The notes under the pieces: model-generated | What the model was told of the DNA's origin: nothing | Databases searched by the model: none | What the model saw: only the letters and a program-made list of their open reading frames with translations | In this document: positions 17,163 to 25,414 of the stretch, piece after piece | Layout of the letters: every line of letters begins with the position of its first letter | Numbering within the stretch: the first letter of the stretch is position 1 | Origin: Anaerohabitans sp964387285 | GTDB taxonomy: Bacteria; Zhuqueibacterota; Zhuqueibacteria; Residuimicrobiales; Residuimicrobiaceae | Length of the DNA: 64,000 nt | Direction: 5' to 3' | Assembly: GCA_964387285.1 (NCBI GenBank) | Contig: CAYLWO010000009.1 | Coordinates: 1 to 64,000, forward strand | Made by a program: the position numbers and the translations under genes

Positions 17163-17891
17163 ATGAAACAAGGTGTCTTCATCACGATCCTGATGGTAGT
17201 CGCGTTCGTACTCGCGTATGTGATTTTCACATTTCTACCCGACTATATTCAAGCCGGTGGCTACCTGGTTGTCGTTCTGATCATGATGTCACTGATGTTG
17301 GTCACGTTTATCGTCGAACGTTTGTTTGCATTGAACAAAGCCAAAGGCAAAGGTTCCCTGACCACCTTCTTGCGCAAAGTCCAGGGTGAAATTGCCAAAG
17401 AGAACATTGCCGGCGCCATTGACATTTGCGACAAGCAGCGCGGCTCCTGCGCCAACGTACTGCGCGCGGGTTTAGAGAAATACAAAATGATTAAAAGCTA
17501 CGCCACCAAACCGGACATGAAAGAGACTCAGGAAGAAATCCAGCACTCTATTGAAGAGTCGATGATGCTGGAAGTTCCGCTATTGGAGAAAAATCTGGTT
17601 TTCCTGTCGACCATCGCCTCCATCGCCACGCTGACCGGTCTGTTGGGCACCACTCTGGGTATGATCCGCTCTTTTAAAGCGTTGGCCAAATCCGGCGCTC
17701 CTGATGCCATCGCCCTGTCCCTTGGTATTTCTGAAGCCCTGATCAACACCGCCGGCGGTTTAATCTGCGCCGTGTTGGGCATTATTTTCTACAACTATTT
17801 CGTCACCCGTATCGACAACTTTACCTACATGATCGACGAAGCTACCTATTCTATGGTCACCACCCTGGCGGAAAAACAGGCAAGCAAATAA
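17163..17891 (+). CDS. exbB: MotA/TolQ/ExbB proton channel protein
   Basis: Inner-membrane motor subunit that uses the proton gradient to energise TonB. 242 residues with membrane segments at about 5-27, 33-52, 143-167 and 188-212. The family block LVFLSTIASIATLTGLLGTTLGMIRSF and the following GISEALINTAGGLICAVLGIIFYNYF contain the conserved Thr and Gly residues. AAGGAGA lies upstream of ATG 17163. It begins a tight run exbB-exbD-exbD-tonB with gaps of 14-18 bases, so the products should form one complex. Confidence 0.94.
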   Translation: MKQGVFITILMVVAFVLAYVIFTFLPDYIQAGGYLVVVLIMMSLMLVTFIVERLFALNKAKGKGSLTTFLRKVQGEIAKENIAGAIDICDKQRGSCANVLRAGLEKYKMIKSYATKPDMKETQEEIQHSIEESMMLEVPLLEKNLVFLSTIASIATLTGLLGTTLGMIRSFKALAKSGAPDAIALSLGISEALINTAGGLICAVLGIIFYNYFVTRIDNFTYMIDEATYSMVTTLAEKQASK

Positions 17892-17909
17892 CCGAATCGA
17901 GGACAACCC

Positions 17910-18383
17910 ATGGCACACAAACCAAAACCCCGTGTCAATATCTTTATCGACATGACGCCTATGGTGGACGTGGTGATGCTGCTGCTGACGTTTTTCATGC
18001 TTACCACGCACTTTAAACCGCCTGCGGAGGCAGATGTTGCATTGCCTTCCTCGACTTCGCAGTTCAAACTGCCGGAATCGGACGTCATGACGGTAACAGT
18101 GACCAAGGATAACAAGATGTTTCTCGGTTTGGATTCTCAACGCTTGCGCAGCCGCATTTTCGGCGAGGAGAACGCGCTGAAATCCGGCATCGAAGTGGCG
18201 GATCGCGAGACCCTGGCCAATCTGCTGGTGCAGGCGCGTATGGCTAATCCCAAACTGCGCACCGTGATCAAAGCGGACAAGGATTCGCCCTACGGTCCCA
18301 TCGAGGACATCATGAACATTCTGCAAAAAGTTAAAATTACGAGGTTCAACCTCGTAACGGAACTCGAAAAAGAAAAAATTTGA
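17910..18383 (+). CDS. exbD: ExbD/TolR family protein, first copy
   Basis: Stator partner of ExbB. The 157 residues have a short cytoplasmic start, one membrane helix that begins IDMTPMVDVVMLLLTFFML (the Asp in MVDVV is the proton-carrying residue of the family), and a periplasmic domain that ends in ITRFNLVTELEKE. It lies 18 bases after exbB and 14 bases before a second exbD, an arrangement common in Bacteroidetes relatives. A perfect 21-base palindrome (18337-18357) falls in its last codons. Confidence 0.94.
   Translation: MAHKPKPRVNIFIDMTPMVDVVMLLLTFFMLTTHFKPPAEADVALPSSTSQFKLPESDVMTVTVTKDNKMFLGLDSQRLRSRIFGEENALKSGIEVADRETLANLLVQARMANPKLRTVIKADKDSPYGPIEDIMNILQKVKITRFNLVTELEKEKI
18337..18357. 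repeat. 21-base perfect palindrome inside exbD
   Basis: TTACGAGGTT-C-AACCTCGTAA forms a 10-base stem with a one-base centre in the last codons of the first exbD. It encodes ITRFNLVT, which is normal family sequence, so the symmetry may be coincidental. It could also be an operator or an mRNA hairpin that tunes the expression of the distal genes. Confidence 0.4.
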
Positions 18384-18397
18384 GGGAGTGCACATAA

Positions 18398-18895
18398 ATG
18401 GCTGGTGCAGATCTTGCCGCCCCTTCCAGTGCAGGGAAGGGCAAAAAGAAACATAAAAAGAAAAAACGCGTCAACGTACGCATCGACATGACGCCCATGG
18501 TGGACGTGGTCATGCTGTTGATCACTTTTTTTATGTTGACAACGGTGTTCAACACACCGCAAACGATGGAAATCAACCTCCCTCCGGATGAAAAAACCGA
18601 AGTGGAGGTCGCTGAATCGAGCCTGCTGACCCTGCGGTTAACGGCCGACGGCGCCATCTATTGGAACCAGGGCTTTGAGACGCCACAGACAGTTGCCTTT
18701 AAGGACCTGCATAAACTGTTGGTGGAACGTCTGGCGGCCAATCCCAAACTCATTTGCCTGGTCAAAGTGGAACGGGAAGGAACTTATAAAATGATGGTGG
18801 ATATCATGGATGAATTAAGCCTGGCCAACATCACCCGTTTCAGTTTTGCGCCGTTCAAAGAATTCGATAAAAAGTTTATCGCAAAAGCGTCTTAA
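18398..18895 (+). CDS. exbD: ExbD/TolR family protein, second copy
   Basis: A second stator-type protein, 165 residues. A Lys-rich cytoplasmic start (GKGKKKHKKKKRVNVR) leads into the helix IDMTPMVDVVMLLITFFMLTT with the conserved Asp. The periplasmic domain follows and ends in KMMVDIMDELSLANITRFSFAPFKEFD. The first 45 residues are close to the upstream copy while the periplasmic part is different, so the two are not interchangeable. Its 3' end was duplicated into the debris at 16434-16540. tonB follows 16 bases later. Confidence 0.94.
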   Translation: MAGADLAAPSSAGKGKKKHKKKKRVNVRIDMTPMVDVVMLLITFFMLTTVFNTPQTMEINLPPDEKTEVEVAESSLLTLRLTADGAIYWNQGFETPQTVAFKDLHKLLVERLAANPKLICLVKVEREGTYKMMVDIMDELSLANITRFSFAPFKEFDKKFIAKAS

Positions 18896-18911
18896 TTCAA
18901 GGAGATAATCA

Positions 18912-19649
18912 ATGTCTCAAGTAGCCATATCCGCATCCGGATACGGCGCCATAGAGCTGAAGCAGGTCGCGAGAAAATACGCCTCATGGGCGCTTGTTGT
19001 TGCTGCCGTGTTTCATGCCATCCTCCTGGGCACTTACTGGGCTTCTGTGTATCTGACCAAGGAAGAGGCGCAACCGATGCGAACCGTACGGCTGAAATAT
19101 ACCGAACTGGGTCCACCGCCCTCTATTCAGGGCAGCGCGGCTGCGGTGGCGCCGTCTGTATCTGTGGCCAGTCCGACTGCCAGACCGAGCGTCGGTATTC
19201 CGGTGCCGGTTCCTGATGCTGAAGTAAGTCCGGAACAAACCTATGCTTCACAAACTGAGATGAGTGCCGTAGGCCCTGTGAGTGAAGGCGTTGGCGAAGG
19301 CGGCGGCGCGGTGATCGAGCAGGACATCAACGTCGAGAACATCGATGAAGAAGAAGCGCCGCCACCGGACTTTGTGCCGTTTGAAAAGGAACCGGTTGTG
19401 GTCAAAAAGATCGAACCCACCTATCCGGAACTGGCGCGCAAAGCCGGTCTGGAAGGCACCGTATGGGTTAAAATGTGGGTTGATAAAGAAGGCAAGGTGA
19501 AGGATGTGGTTATTCTCAAATCCTCATCGGAAATCTTTAACCAGCCCGCCATTGACGCCGCCAAGCAGTGGATTTTCACGCCGGCGTTGATGAAAACCGG
19601 TCCGGTTTCGGTCTGGATATCGATGAATTTTAATTTCAAATTAAACTAG
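18912..19649 (+). CDS. tonB: TonB energy transducer
   Basis: Spans the periplasm and transmits ExbBD-driven force to outer-membrane receptors. 245 residues: one membrane segment (about residues 25-45), a Pro/Val/Ala/Glu-rich linker, and a C-terminal TonB domain at about 155-245 (EPVVVKKIEPTYPELARKAGLEGTVWV, KVKDVVILKSSS, AAKQWIFTPA). Unusually, the N-terminus is preceded by about 20 cytoplasmic residues with the YGAIELKQVARKY motif. AAGGAG precedes ATG 18912. The TonB-dependent receptor at the end of the window is one possible client. Confidence 0.93.
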   Translation: MSQVAISASGYGAIELKQVARKYASWALVVAAVFHAILLGTYWASVYLTKEEAQPMRTVRLKYTELGPPPSIQGSAAAVAPSVSVASPTARPSVGIPVPVPDAEVSPEQTYASQTEMSAVGPVSEGVGEGGGAVIEQDINVENIDEEEAPPPDFVPFEKEPVVVKKIEPTYPELARKAGLEGTVWVKMWVDKEGKVKDVVILKSSSEIFNQPAIDAAKQWIFTPALMKTGPVSVWISMNFNFKLN

Positions 19650-19658
19650 TACGGACTT

Positions 19659-19889
19659 ATGGATTCGCCCGAGCCTGCAAAAATTCTCGGCTATGGCATT
19701 GCGGTCATCAGTTTCAGCGCCGGTGTGCTGTTGCTCACCGGTCTGTTAAAGTTGGATGCACCGTCCACCGTTCGCAACACGTTTGGCGTCGTTCTCGTGC
19801 TCATGGGCTTGTATCGTTTTGTGGTTACCTATTACAAGCCCAAACCATCCAAATGGAGGAGATTCACCGATGTGTCGGAAGACGACTAG
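19659..19889 (+). CDS. small two-helix membrane protein
   Basis: Unrecognised 76-residue protein with two hydrophobic segments (about residues 8-30 and 38-60: GYGIAVISFSAGVLLLTGLL, and NTFGVVLVLMGLYRFVVTYY) and a short basic end. It starts 9 bases after tonB and its 3' end overlaps the start of the next lipoprotein gene by about 20 bases, so translation is probably coupled. Its place in the cluster suggests an accessory of the ExbBD-TonB complex. That is inference from context only. Confidence 0.75.
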   Translation: MDSPEPAKILGYGIAVISFSAGVLLLTGLLKLDAPSTVRNTFGVVLVLMGLYRFVVTYYKPKPSKWRRFTDVSEDD

Positions 19890-20814
19890 TGGATTTGCGA
19901 TTGCATGGCTGATGCTGGCGCTGTGGGCTGGATGCGGTAAAAGACAGGCGCCCCCTGAAGAATCGCCCACCAGCGGCAAGCTGCTGGTGTACGCTTCAGA
20001 GGCGCATTTGGGGTTGGTGCAGGCGGAAGCCGAAGCGTTTACCCGGCTTTATCCCCGGGCGGAAATTTCCGTCGTCGGCGCCAACACGCGCAAGTCCCTG
20101 GTCTTTTTGATCAACGACAGCGTGCGCATGGTCATCGCGGATCGACGTTTTAATGCCGAAGAACAAAAGGCGATCAAAGAGGCGAATCTCAAAGTTCAGG
20201 AATTACGATTTGCAGAAGACGCTCTGGCATGGCTGGTGCACCAGCGCAATGCCATGCGGAGCATCTCCCTGCAGACCATGGAAGGATTGCTCAAGGGCCG
20301 CATCACCCAATGGGAACAACTGCCCGAATCCGGGCTCAGCGGTCCCATAGATCTGGTGCTGACCGACCGCAACTCGGGTGCGTATGATCTGCTGACCAAC
20401 CGGTTTTTTCATCTGCAGCAACCGCCGGCCGTCACCACATGGTCAGCGGATCAGGCGGACGTTTTGCACACCATTGCCAAAAGACCTTTGGCCATCGGCG
20501 TCGCATCGGTGGCCGGATATAAAGCGGATCCTCTGGGGAAAAATTTGCCGGACTCGCTCAACGGTCCGGTGCATACGCTGGGTTTGGCCGGCGTCGATTC
20601 TACCGGACGCGTACGCAGCTACCACCCCTATCCTTTCCATATTTGGAAAGCGAATTACGCTTTGCACTATTCGTTGTATGCTACATTTAATACAGATTCA
20701 GAACTGGCGGCCGGATTTGCTGCATTTATCGCCAGTGCGCCCGGACAAAAGATCGTTCAGAATTTTGGACTGGTCTGGGCTAATATGCCCATTCGTGTTG
20801 TTCAGATTAACTAG
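19870..20814 (+). CDS. PstS-like substrate-binding lipoprotein
   Basis: A periplasmic or membrane-tethered binding protein of the phosphate-binding (PBP-like) superfamily. 314 residues with a lipoprotein signal (AWLMLALWAGC, lipid Cys at about residue 20). The PstS-like body contains VYASEAHLGLVQAEAEAF, KSLVFLINDSVRMVIADR, GLLKGRITQWEQLP, LTDRNSGAYDLLTNRFF and KRPLAIGVASVAGY. ATG 19870 has GGAGGAG about 9 bases upstream and gives the signal peptide; the in-frame start at 19756 would bury it. No Pst permease or ATPase genes are nearby, so it may sense or present a ligand to the TonB machinery rather than feed an ABC transporter. Confidence 0.85.
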   Translation: MCRKTTSGFAIAWLMLALWAGCGKRQAPPEESPTSGKLLVYASEAHLGLVQAEAEAFTRLYPRAEISVVGANTRKSLVFLINDSVRMVIADRRFNAEEQKAIKEANLKVQELRFAEDALAWLVHQRNAMRSISLQTMEGLLKGRITQWEQLPESGLSGPIDLVLTDRNSGAYDLLTNRFFHLQQPPAVTTWSADQADVLHTIAKRPLAIGVASVAGYKADPLGKNLPDSLNGPVHTLGLAGVDSTGRVRSYHPYPFHIWKANYALHYSLYATFNTDSELAAGFAAFIASAPGQKIVQNFGLVWANMPIRVVQIN

Positions 20815-20826
20815 GAGTGTCCTCTC

Positions 20827-22482
20827 ATGAAAAGAAACATAGCGATCCTGCTCATCCTTGCTGTAGGATGCCTTCCTTTGATCGCACAGGACAGAGTGAC
20901 GAAAGGCAAAGACCTGATGTTGCAGGGCAAAACGCAAGAAGCTCTGGCCACCTTTCGTAAAGCCGTCGATATCAATCCCAAAGACGCCCATGCTCTGAAC
21001 TGGCTGGGTAAAGCATTCATGGCTTTAGGCAAACCGGATTCTGCCAACGTCATCGCTCAGAATCTTATCACGCTCTATGAAAAAAATCCGGATGGCTATG
21101 TTCTATCCGCTCAGGCGCTCTGTGCATTAAAAAAGTATCCTGAAGCTTATACCGTTTTACGTAAAGGTCTCAAAGAGACCAAAAACAACGTCAAGCTGTT
21201 AGTGGAACTCGGATTTGTCCACCTGGCCAATGATTCCACCAGTCAGGCTGTGGTTGCCTTTTCTCAAGCTAAGGAGACCGATGCCAACAACGCCGGTTTA
21301 TACGAGGGTCTCGGCGATGCCTACGTAAAAATGGGCACCGAAGCCATGGGCATGATGCAATTTGAAAAATCCTTAGAGCTCGATTCTACGCAGATCGATC
21401 TGCGTTATAAAATGGCCAATATGTATCTCAAAGACAAGCGATACGCCGAGGCCGGGAAAATGTACCAAAGCGTATTGCGCATGCAACCGGACAACGAAAA
21501 TGCGGCTCTGGAACTGGGTCGCCTTTATTTCATGGCCAAACAATGGGCGCATTCGGCCAAAGCGCTGGAAATGTATCTGAAAAACCATCTGGACAACAAA
21601 GATATTTCCCTCATGCGTATGGAGGCTCTGTCCAACAGCCGGCAGCATGACAGCGCTCTCTCCGCTGCACAAAAAATTCTTATCATGGAACCGACTTCGT
21701 CCAAAGCGATGTTGTCGGCGGCGCGAGCGCTGTATTTTCTGCGTAGACACGATGAGAGCAATTCCTATTATGAAAAATACAGCAAAACAGACACTCTGTC
21801 GGTTGACGACCTGAAACGCATCGGCCGCAATTATCTCATTCTTAAAAACGACAGCATGGCCACCGTTACCTGGGAACAGGTCCTCAGCAAGGAAGCGGAC
21901 CAACCGGATTTATATACGGATATGGCCAATTCCTACATGCGCATGAAAAACTGGGAAAAAGCGTCCGCCATGTTTGAGAAAAAAATTGCCAGCGATTCCA
22001 GTTACGTGACCGCTTATATCAACTATGCGTTGTGCAAACAACAACTCAAGGAGTTTTTACCGGCCTATGGCGCTCTGGTCAAGGCTCTCAAAATGCGCCC
22101 CAATTATGTACAGGGTCACTATTATATGGCCGTGGTTTTTTCGCAAATGGATTCGATAAAAGCCGCGCGCGGCGAATTTGACACGGTTATCAGCCTGGCT
22201 GATTCCGTGCGTGATAAATATAAAAACGAACTCAAACGCGCCTATCGTTTCAACGCCATCGCCTGTCTGGGAGAAAAAAACTATCCCAAAGCAGTGCCCT
22301 ATCTGGAAAAATATCTGGAACTGGATCCCAACGACGCGGAGATAACACTGTTCCTCGCGCAAACCTATTTTGCCGTCAACCGTAAAGAGGATGCCAAGCG
22401 AATGTTCCTGCGCGTACAAAAACTGGATCCAAAAAACAAGGATGCCCAAAAAGGGCTTGATATTCTGGAACAGTATAATTGA
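20827..22482 (+). CDS. periplasmic tetratricopeptide repeat protein
   Basis: A 551-residue TPR protein with an N-terminal signal peptide (MKRNIAILLILAVGCLPLIAQ). About 14 TPR-like helical pairs follow, for example AHALNWLGKAFMALGKPDSA, GLYEGLGDAYVKMGTEAMGM and AEITLFLAQTYFAVNRKEDA. Such proteins act as scaffolds. It is 12 bases after the PstS-like gene, and the exbB-exbD-exbD-tonB-PstS-TPR order recalls a cluster seen in many Bacteroidetes. It is probably the last gene of that operon because a strong hairpin follows at 22498. Confidence 0.88.
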   Translation: MKRNIAILLILAVGCLPLIAQDRVTKGKDLMLQGKTQEALATFRKAVDINPKDAHALNWLGKAFMALGKPDSANVIAQNLITLYEKNPDGYVLSAQALCALKKYPEAYTVLRKGLKETKNNVKLLVELGFVHLANDSTSQAVVAFSQAKETDANNAGLYEGLGDAYVKMGTEAMGMMQFEKSLELDSTQIDLRYKMANMYLKDKRYAEAGKMYQSVLRMQPDNENAALELGRLYFMAKQWAHSAKALEMYLKNHLDNKDISLMRMEALSNSRQHDSALSAAQKILIMEPTSSKAMLSAARALYFLRRHDESNSYYEKYSKTDTLSVDDLKRIGRNYLILKNDSMATVTWEQVLSKEADQPDLYTDMANSYMRMKNWEKASAMFEKKIASDSSYVTAYINYALCKQQLKEFLPAYGALVKALKMRPNYVQGHYYMAVVFSQMDSIKAARGEFDTVISLADSVRDKYKNELKRAYRFNAIACLGEKNYPKAVPYLEKYLELDPNDAEITLFLAQTYFAVNRKEDAKRMFLRVQKLDPKNKDAQKGLDILEQYN

Positions 22483-22497
22483 TGTAACGTCATCATC

Positions 22498-22555
22498 GCA
22501 AAACCTCCTTACGATCGAACGATTTTTTCAGTTCCGGAACGTAAGGAGGTTTTGC
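22498..22555. terminator. long stem-loop after the TonB operon
   Basis: GCAAAACCTCCTTAC (22498-22512) pairs perfectly with GTAAGGAGGTTTTGC (22541-22555), with an inner GTTCCGGAAC palindrome in the loop. It lies 16 bases after the TPR gene stop and ends in TTTT within the stem, so it could terminate transcription. It lacks a long downstream T run. The right arm contains a ribosome-binding-like AAGGAGG, which is probably incidental. Confidence 0.6.
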
Positions 22556-22625
22556 CGGTTATAATCCGCAAACAATACAGCAGATCTATAAAAAAATAAA
22601 CTCTACCTTTAAGAAAGGGACGGCC

Positions 22626-23624
22626 ATGAAAAAAAGCTTCATCCTGTTAATGGGACTGTTTTTGATTCTATCAGGCTGCGCAAAAAAGGTTGAAACCGTG
22701 CAAATCACCGGCTGGGAAAAATTTTCCGACCCGTTGCTCAAAATATCCTTTACACATCCGGCCGGATGGCATATGGAACAGGAAGGCAGCAAAATCACCT
22801 TCTACTCTGCAATGGAAGTGGTCAATAAATTCACCCAGTACGCTGTGGAAGGCAAGGACGGCAGCCGCATCATGGTCAGCATGCAGAAAAGATTGCCTGC
22901 CATCACCCTGCAGCAGTGTGTGGACAGTCTGAAAGCGGACCTCAACAACATGGGCTTTGAAGTTACCGCGCCGGAAGCCAGAACCATCCATGGCTTGCCG
23001 GCATCGCAACTGGGCTACAGCGGCGCCCTGGACGCCAAAAATAAAGTACAGGGTGCTTACACCACCGCCGTTCGCGATTCCATGATTTTCACCGTACGCT
23101 ATGAAGGTTTCAATGCTTCCTATGCCAGCTGCAAGGCTGCATTGGACTCTGCCGTCGCTTCCTTGACGTTGCCGACAGCCAGGGTGAAGGACGCAGATCC
23201 GTCCATCCCGGCTGCAGAGATGGAATCCTTTGAGAACAATTTTGTCAAGATCATGCGTCCGGCCAATTTCGACGCCAACACGCCGCAACCCAAAGCACCG
23301 TCCGAATTTACACTGGACATCACCGGTTACCGCAAAGACAGCGGCATCCGCATCGATATCATTCCGGCCAAAGGACTGAGCCCGGAAAAAGTGGTGGAAC
23401 AAAACGCCAAATTTTTCAAAGAAACCTCCCGCAGTACGGCTGCGATCGACGGCGCCAACGTAACCTATCTCAACTATTCCGGCGGCAAGGATATTTCCAG
23501 CCGCGTCTATTTCCTGGTGAAAAACGACAAAATCTATCGCGCCATTTTCAACTACTATACGCCCATGCGCTCCGCGTATCTGCCGGTGTTTGAAAAAGTG
23601 GTGAGCTCGTTGGTGGTTAAATAA
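22626..23624 (+). CDS. lipoprotein with two PsbP-like domains
   Basis: I do not recognise a named family. The 332 residues have a lipoprotein signal (LLMGLFLILSGC, lipid Cys at about residue 18). Two similar halves follow, about residues 28-180 and 200-332, each with the pattern of PsbP/DUF1795-type domains (WEKFSDPLLKISFTHPAGWHME opens the first; the second has ESFENNFVKIMRPANFD). Each half has an F-x-I-x-x-P-x-x-W/F start and a serine-rich final helix. AAGGGACGGCC lies upstream of ATG 22626. It stands alone between two hairpins and faces the convergent Mla operon. Confidence 0.75.
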   Translation: MKKSFILLMGLFLILSGCAKKVETVQITGWEKFSDPLLKISFTHPAGWHMEQEGSKITFYSAMEVVNKFTQYAVEGKDGSRIMVSMQKRLPAITLQQCVDSLKADLNNMGFEVTAPEARTIHGLPASQLGYSGALDAKNKVQGAYTTAVRDSMIFTVRYEGFNASYASCKAALDSAVASLTLPTARVKDADPSIPAAEMESFENNFVKIMRPANFDANTPQPKAPSEFTLDITGYRKDSGIRIDIIPAKGLSPEKVVEQNAKFFKETSRSTAAIDGANVTYLNYSGGKDISSRVYFLVKNDKIYRAIFNYYTPMRSAYLPVFEKVVSSLVVK

Positions 23625-23641
23625 TTTTCGATTTTTTTAAT

Positions 23642-23675
23642 AAAAAGCCGTTCCCGAAAGGAACGGCTTTTTTTT
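23642..23675. terminator. bidirectional intrinsic terminator
   Basis: AAAAAGCCGTTCC and GGAACGGCTTTTT form a perfect 13-base stem with a CGAAA loop and A and T runs on the two sides. It separates the convergent lipoprotein gene and the Mla operon and should serve both. Confidence 0.9.
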
Positions 23676-23769
23676 CGGCGATCGGCCATCTTTTAAAATC
23701 AGAGGCTTGCCAACAAGGCCGTGTCAAGCCGGCGCTTGTAGATATAACTTTTCTCTGCGTTAAACAGGA

Positions 23770-24351
23770 TTAAAAAACAGACGCCGATAATTTTTCCAGC
23801 AACTGTTGCAGTGTTTTTTCCATAGCCTGACTCATGGCCTGCACAATGGCTTGCGCGTCGCTGCCCTTGATGTCGGCTTCGGCTTCCAGGACTCCTTCCC
23901 ATGCCAGCTTGTCCTCCACACCTTCAGCAATCTGTACATGAAAAGCTACACGGCCGCAACGTTTTGCCGTGCTGGTATATTCTTCAAATTCTCTGATTCT
24001 GATGCTCAAACTCTTGAAATTCTGTTCAAGGCTCGAAGGACGATCGCTGATCCGGCTGAACAATCCGGTGTAACGCAGATAATCCATGATTTCCTGTTTC
24101 ACCATGTCGGTGGGCGTCAAGGCCCAACGACGATAGGGATCATATTGAATTTCAAAAGCCGAAGTGCGATAGATCAGACGATCCTGAACGTGCACCGCGT
24201 CTGCGCTCACTTCTTTAATCCAGAGCATGGCGTTCTTTTTCGCGGTGCTTGCCTGGGGACGGGAAATGTCAAGCAAATAATAGTGAGTAGGCGGCACGTG
24301 GCCACAGGAAAAAACAATGAAAATCAAAAGCCACAAAACACATTTCTTCAT
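23770..24351 (-). CDS. ABC-transport auxiliary lipoprotein (PqiC-like)
   Basis: Outer-membrane or periplasmic lipoprotein partner of MCE transporters. The 193 residues have a short signal (WLLIFIVFSC, Cys near residue 16) and the family core: HYYLLDISRP, DRLIYRTSAFEIQYDPYRRWALTPTDMV and LRYTGLFSRI, then LSIRIREFEEY. These match the ABC_trans_aux (PqiC/LetA-linked) family. It is the last gene of the mla operon, 148 bases after mlaD with two short repeats between them. Confidence 0.85.
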   Translation of the reverse strand: MKKCVLWLLIFIVFSCGHVPPTHYYLLDISRPQASTAKKNAMLWIKEVSADAVHVQDRLIYRTSAFEIQYDPYRRWALTPTDMVKQEIMDYLRYTGLFSRISDRPSSLEQNFKSLSIRIREFEEYTSTAKRCGRVAFHVQIAEGVEDKLAWEGVLEAEADIKGSDAQAIVQAMSQAMEKTLQQLLEKLSASVF

Positions 24352-24380
24352 TTTTTATCCTTTTATAATTATTTTGCCTG

Positions 24381-24499
24381 GTGGCGTAATCCTCTGGATT
24401 GCGTCACAAACCAGAGGCTTGTGCTACGGTAACCCGCTTTCTTCAGTGGCGTAATCCTCCTGGATTGCGCCAGGCACAAGCTAGAGGCTTTTGCTGCGA
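24381..24499. repeat. two short tandem repeats between mlaD and the auxiliary lipoprotein
   Basis: The segment GTGGCGTAATCCTC-TGGATTGCG occurs at 24381 and again at 24446, each followed by a CAGAGGCTTGTGCTAC-like or TAGAGGCTTTTGCTGCG-like tail. The inner AATCCTC-TGGATT can fold. They sit in the gap that splits the operon's last gene from mlaD. Function unknown. Confidence 0.7.
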
Positions 24500-25396
24500 C
24501 TAGGGCAACTTGCGTTCTTCCGGATAGTTCTTGCGCACCAGATTCCACGGCTGTTCCTTGATCGCCTGGCTGAATTCCTGCAGGTTCGCTGTGAGGCGCG
24601 CCGAGTTGTCCAGAATCTGTTTCAGCTCGGCCTTGTTCTCCAGCATGGTCCTATCCACATTTTGCAGCGTGCGATTCATCTGTTGCGCCAGATTTTGACT
24701 TTCGATCATAAGTTTCTGCAATTGCACCATATTATCGTGCACGGCGCTGTCATTGGCGGCAATGAGGCCATTTACACGCTGGACCGTTTGATTCAGATTT
24801 TCCGTCAAACGATTTACATTTTCCATCAACAAGCGCAAATTACTGCTGTTCTCCGCAGTGACGCGATTCAAGGTAACCAACATTTCGCTTAAATTCCTGC
24901 GATTGTCGTCATTAAGCACGTCGTTCAGCCTCTTGAGCAAAATCGTCGCTTCACTGGTGACGTCGTTCATGGGACCGGTCATTTGCGAAATGCCGGCCAC
25001 GTCTTTGCCGGAGATCAGCGCGCCGGTCTTGAGCAGCGCCGCATCCGGCGTACCGGGTGTGATTTCCACATAGTAAGCGCCCATAAGACCTATGGTGCTG
25101 AGATACGCCTCGCTGTTTACGCGTATCGGTGTTTCTTTCTTCATTTCTAAAAACACTTCCACTCGGGTCTCGCCCGGTCTGGGCAGAGAAAAGCCGGTCA
25201 CGGTTCCCACTTCCATGCCGGCGAATCGGACCAGCGAACCTTTTTCAATGCCTCCAACATAGCCGAATCGGCAGCGATAGGTCGCTTTATCTTCCCAGCG
25301 ATTGAGGCCCAGGATGACCACCAGAAAAATCACCAAAATGACGATGCTGAAGAGAATGAAGATGCCCGCTTTAATTTCGTTGGCGCGATTGTCCAT
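24500..25396 (-). CDS. mlaD: MlaD-family MCE-domain protein
   Basis: Periplasmic MCE subunit that binds lipids for transport between the two membranes. About 298 residues: one N-terminal membrane helix (about residues 10-32), an MCE domain (about 38-115: YVGGIEKGSLVRFAGMEVGTV, LSTIGLMGAYYVEITPG), and a long C-terminal helical region rich in Asn, Leu and Gln. ATG 25396 is preferred over GTG 25402 because AAGG lies 8 bases upstream. It follows mlaF by 18 bases. Confidence 0.92.
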   Translation of the reverse strand: MDNRANEIKAGIFILFSIVILVIFLVVILGLNRWEDKATYRCRFGYVGGIEKGSLVRFAGMEVGTVTGFSLPRPGETRVEVFLEMKKETPIRVNSEAYLSTIGLMGAYYVEITPGTPDAALLKTGALISGKDVAGISQMTGPMNDVTSEATILLKRLNDVLNDDNRRNLSEMLVTLNRVTAENSSNLRLLMENVNRLTENLNQTVQRVNGLIAANDSAVHDNMVQLQKLMIESQNLAQQMNRTLQNVDRTMLENKAELKQILDNSARLTANLQEFSQAIKEQPWNLVRKNYPEERKLP

Positions 25397-25414
25397 AAAC
25401 ACCTTGGTTAGTGA

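Noticed and set aside
23806..24432. Open frame of 208 codons on the plus strand
   Set aside because: It is antisense to the auxiliary lipoprotein and overlaps the short repeats; no ribosome binding site or family match.
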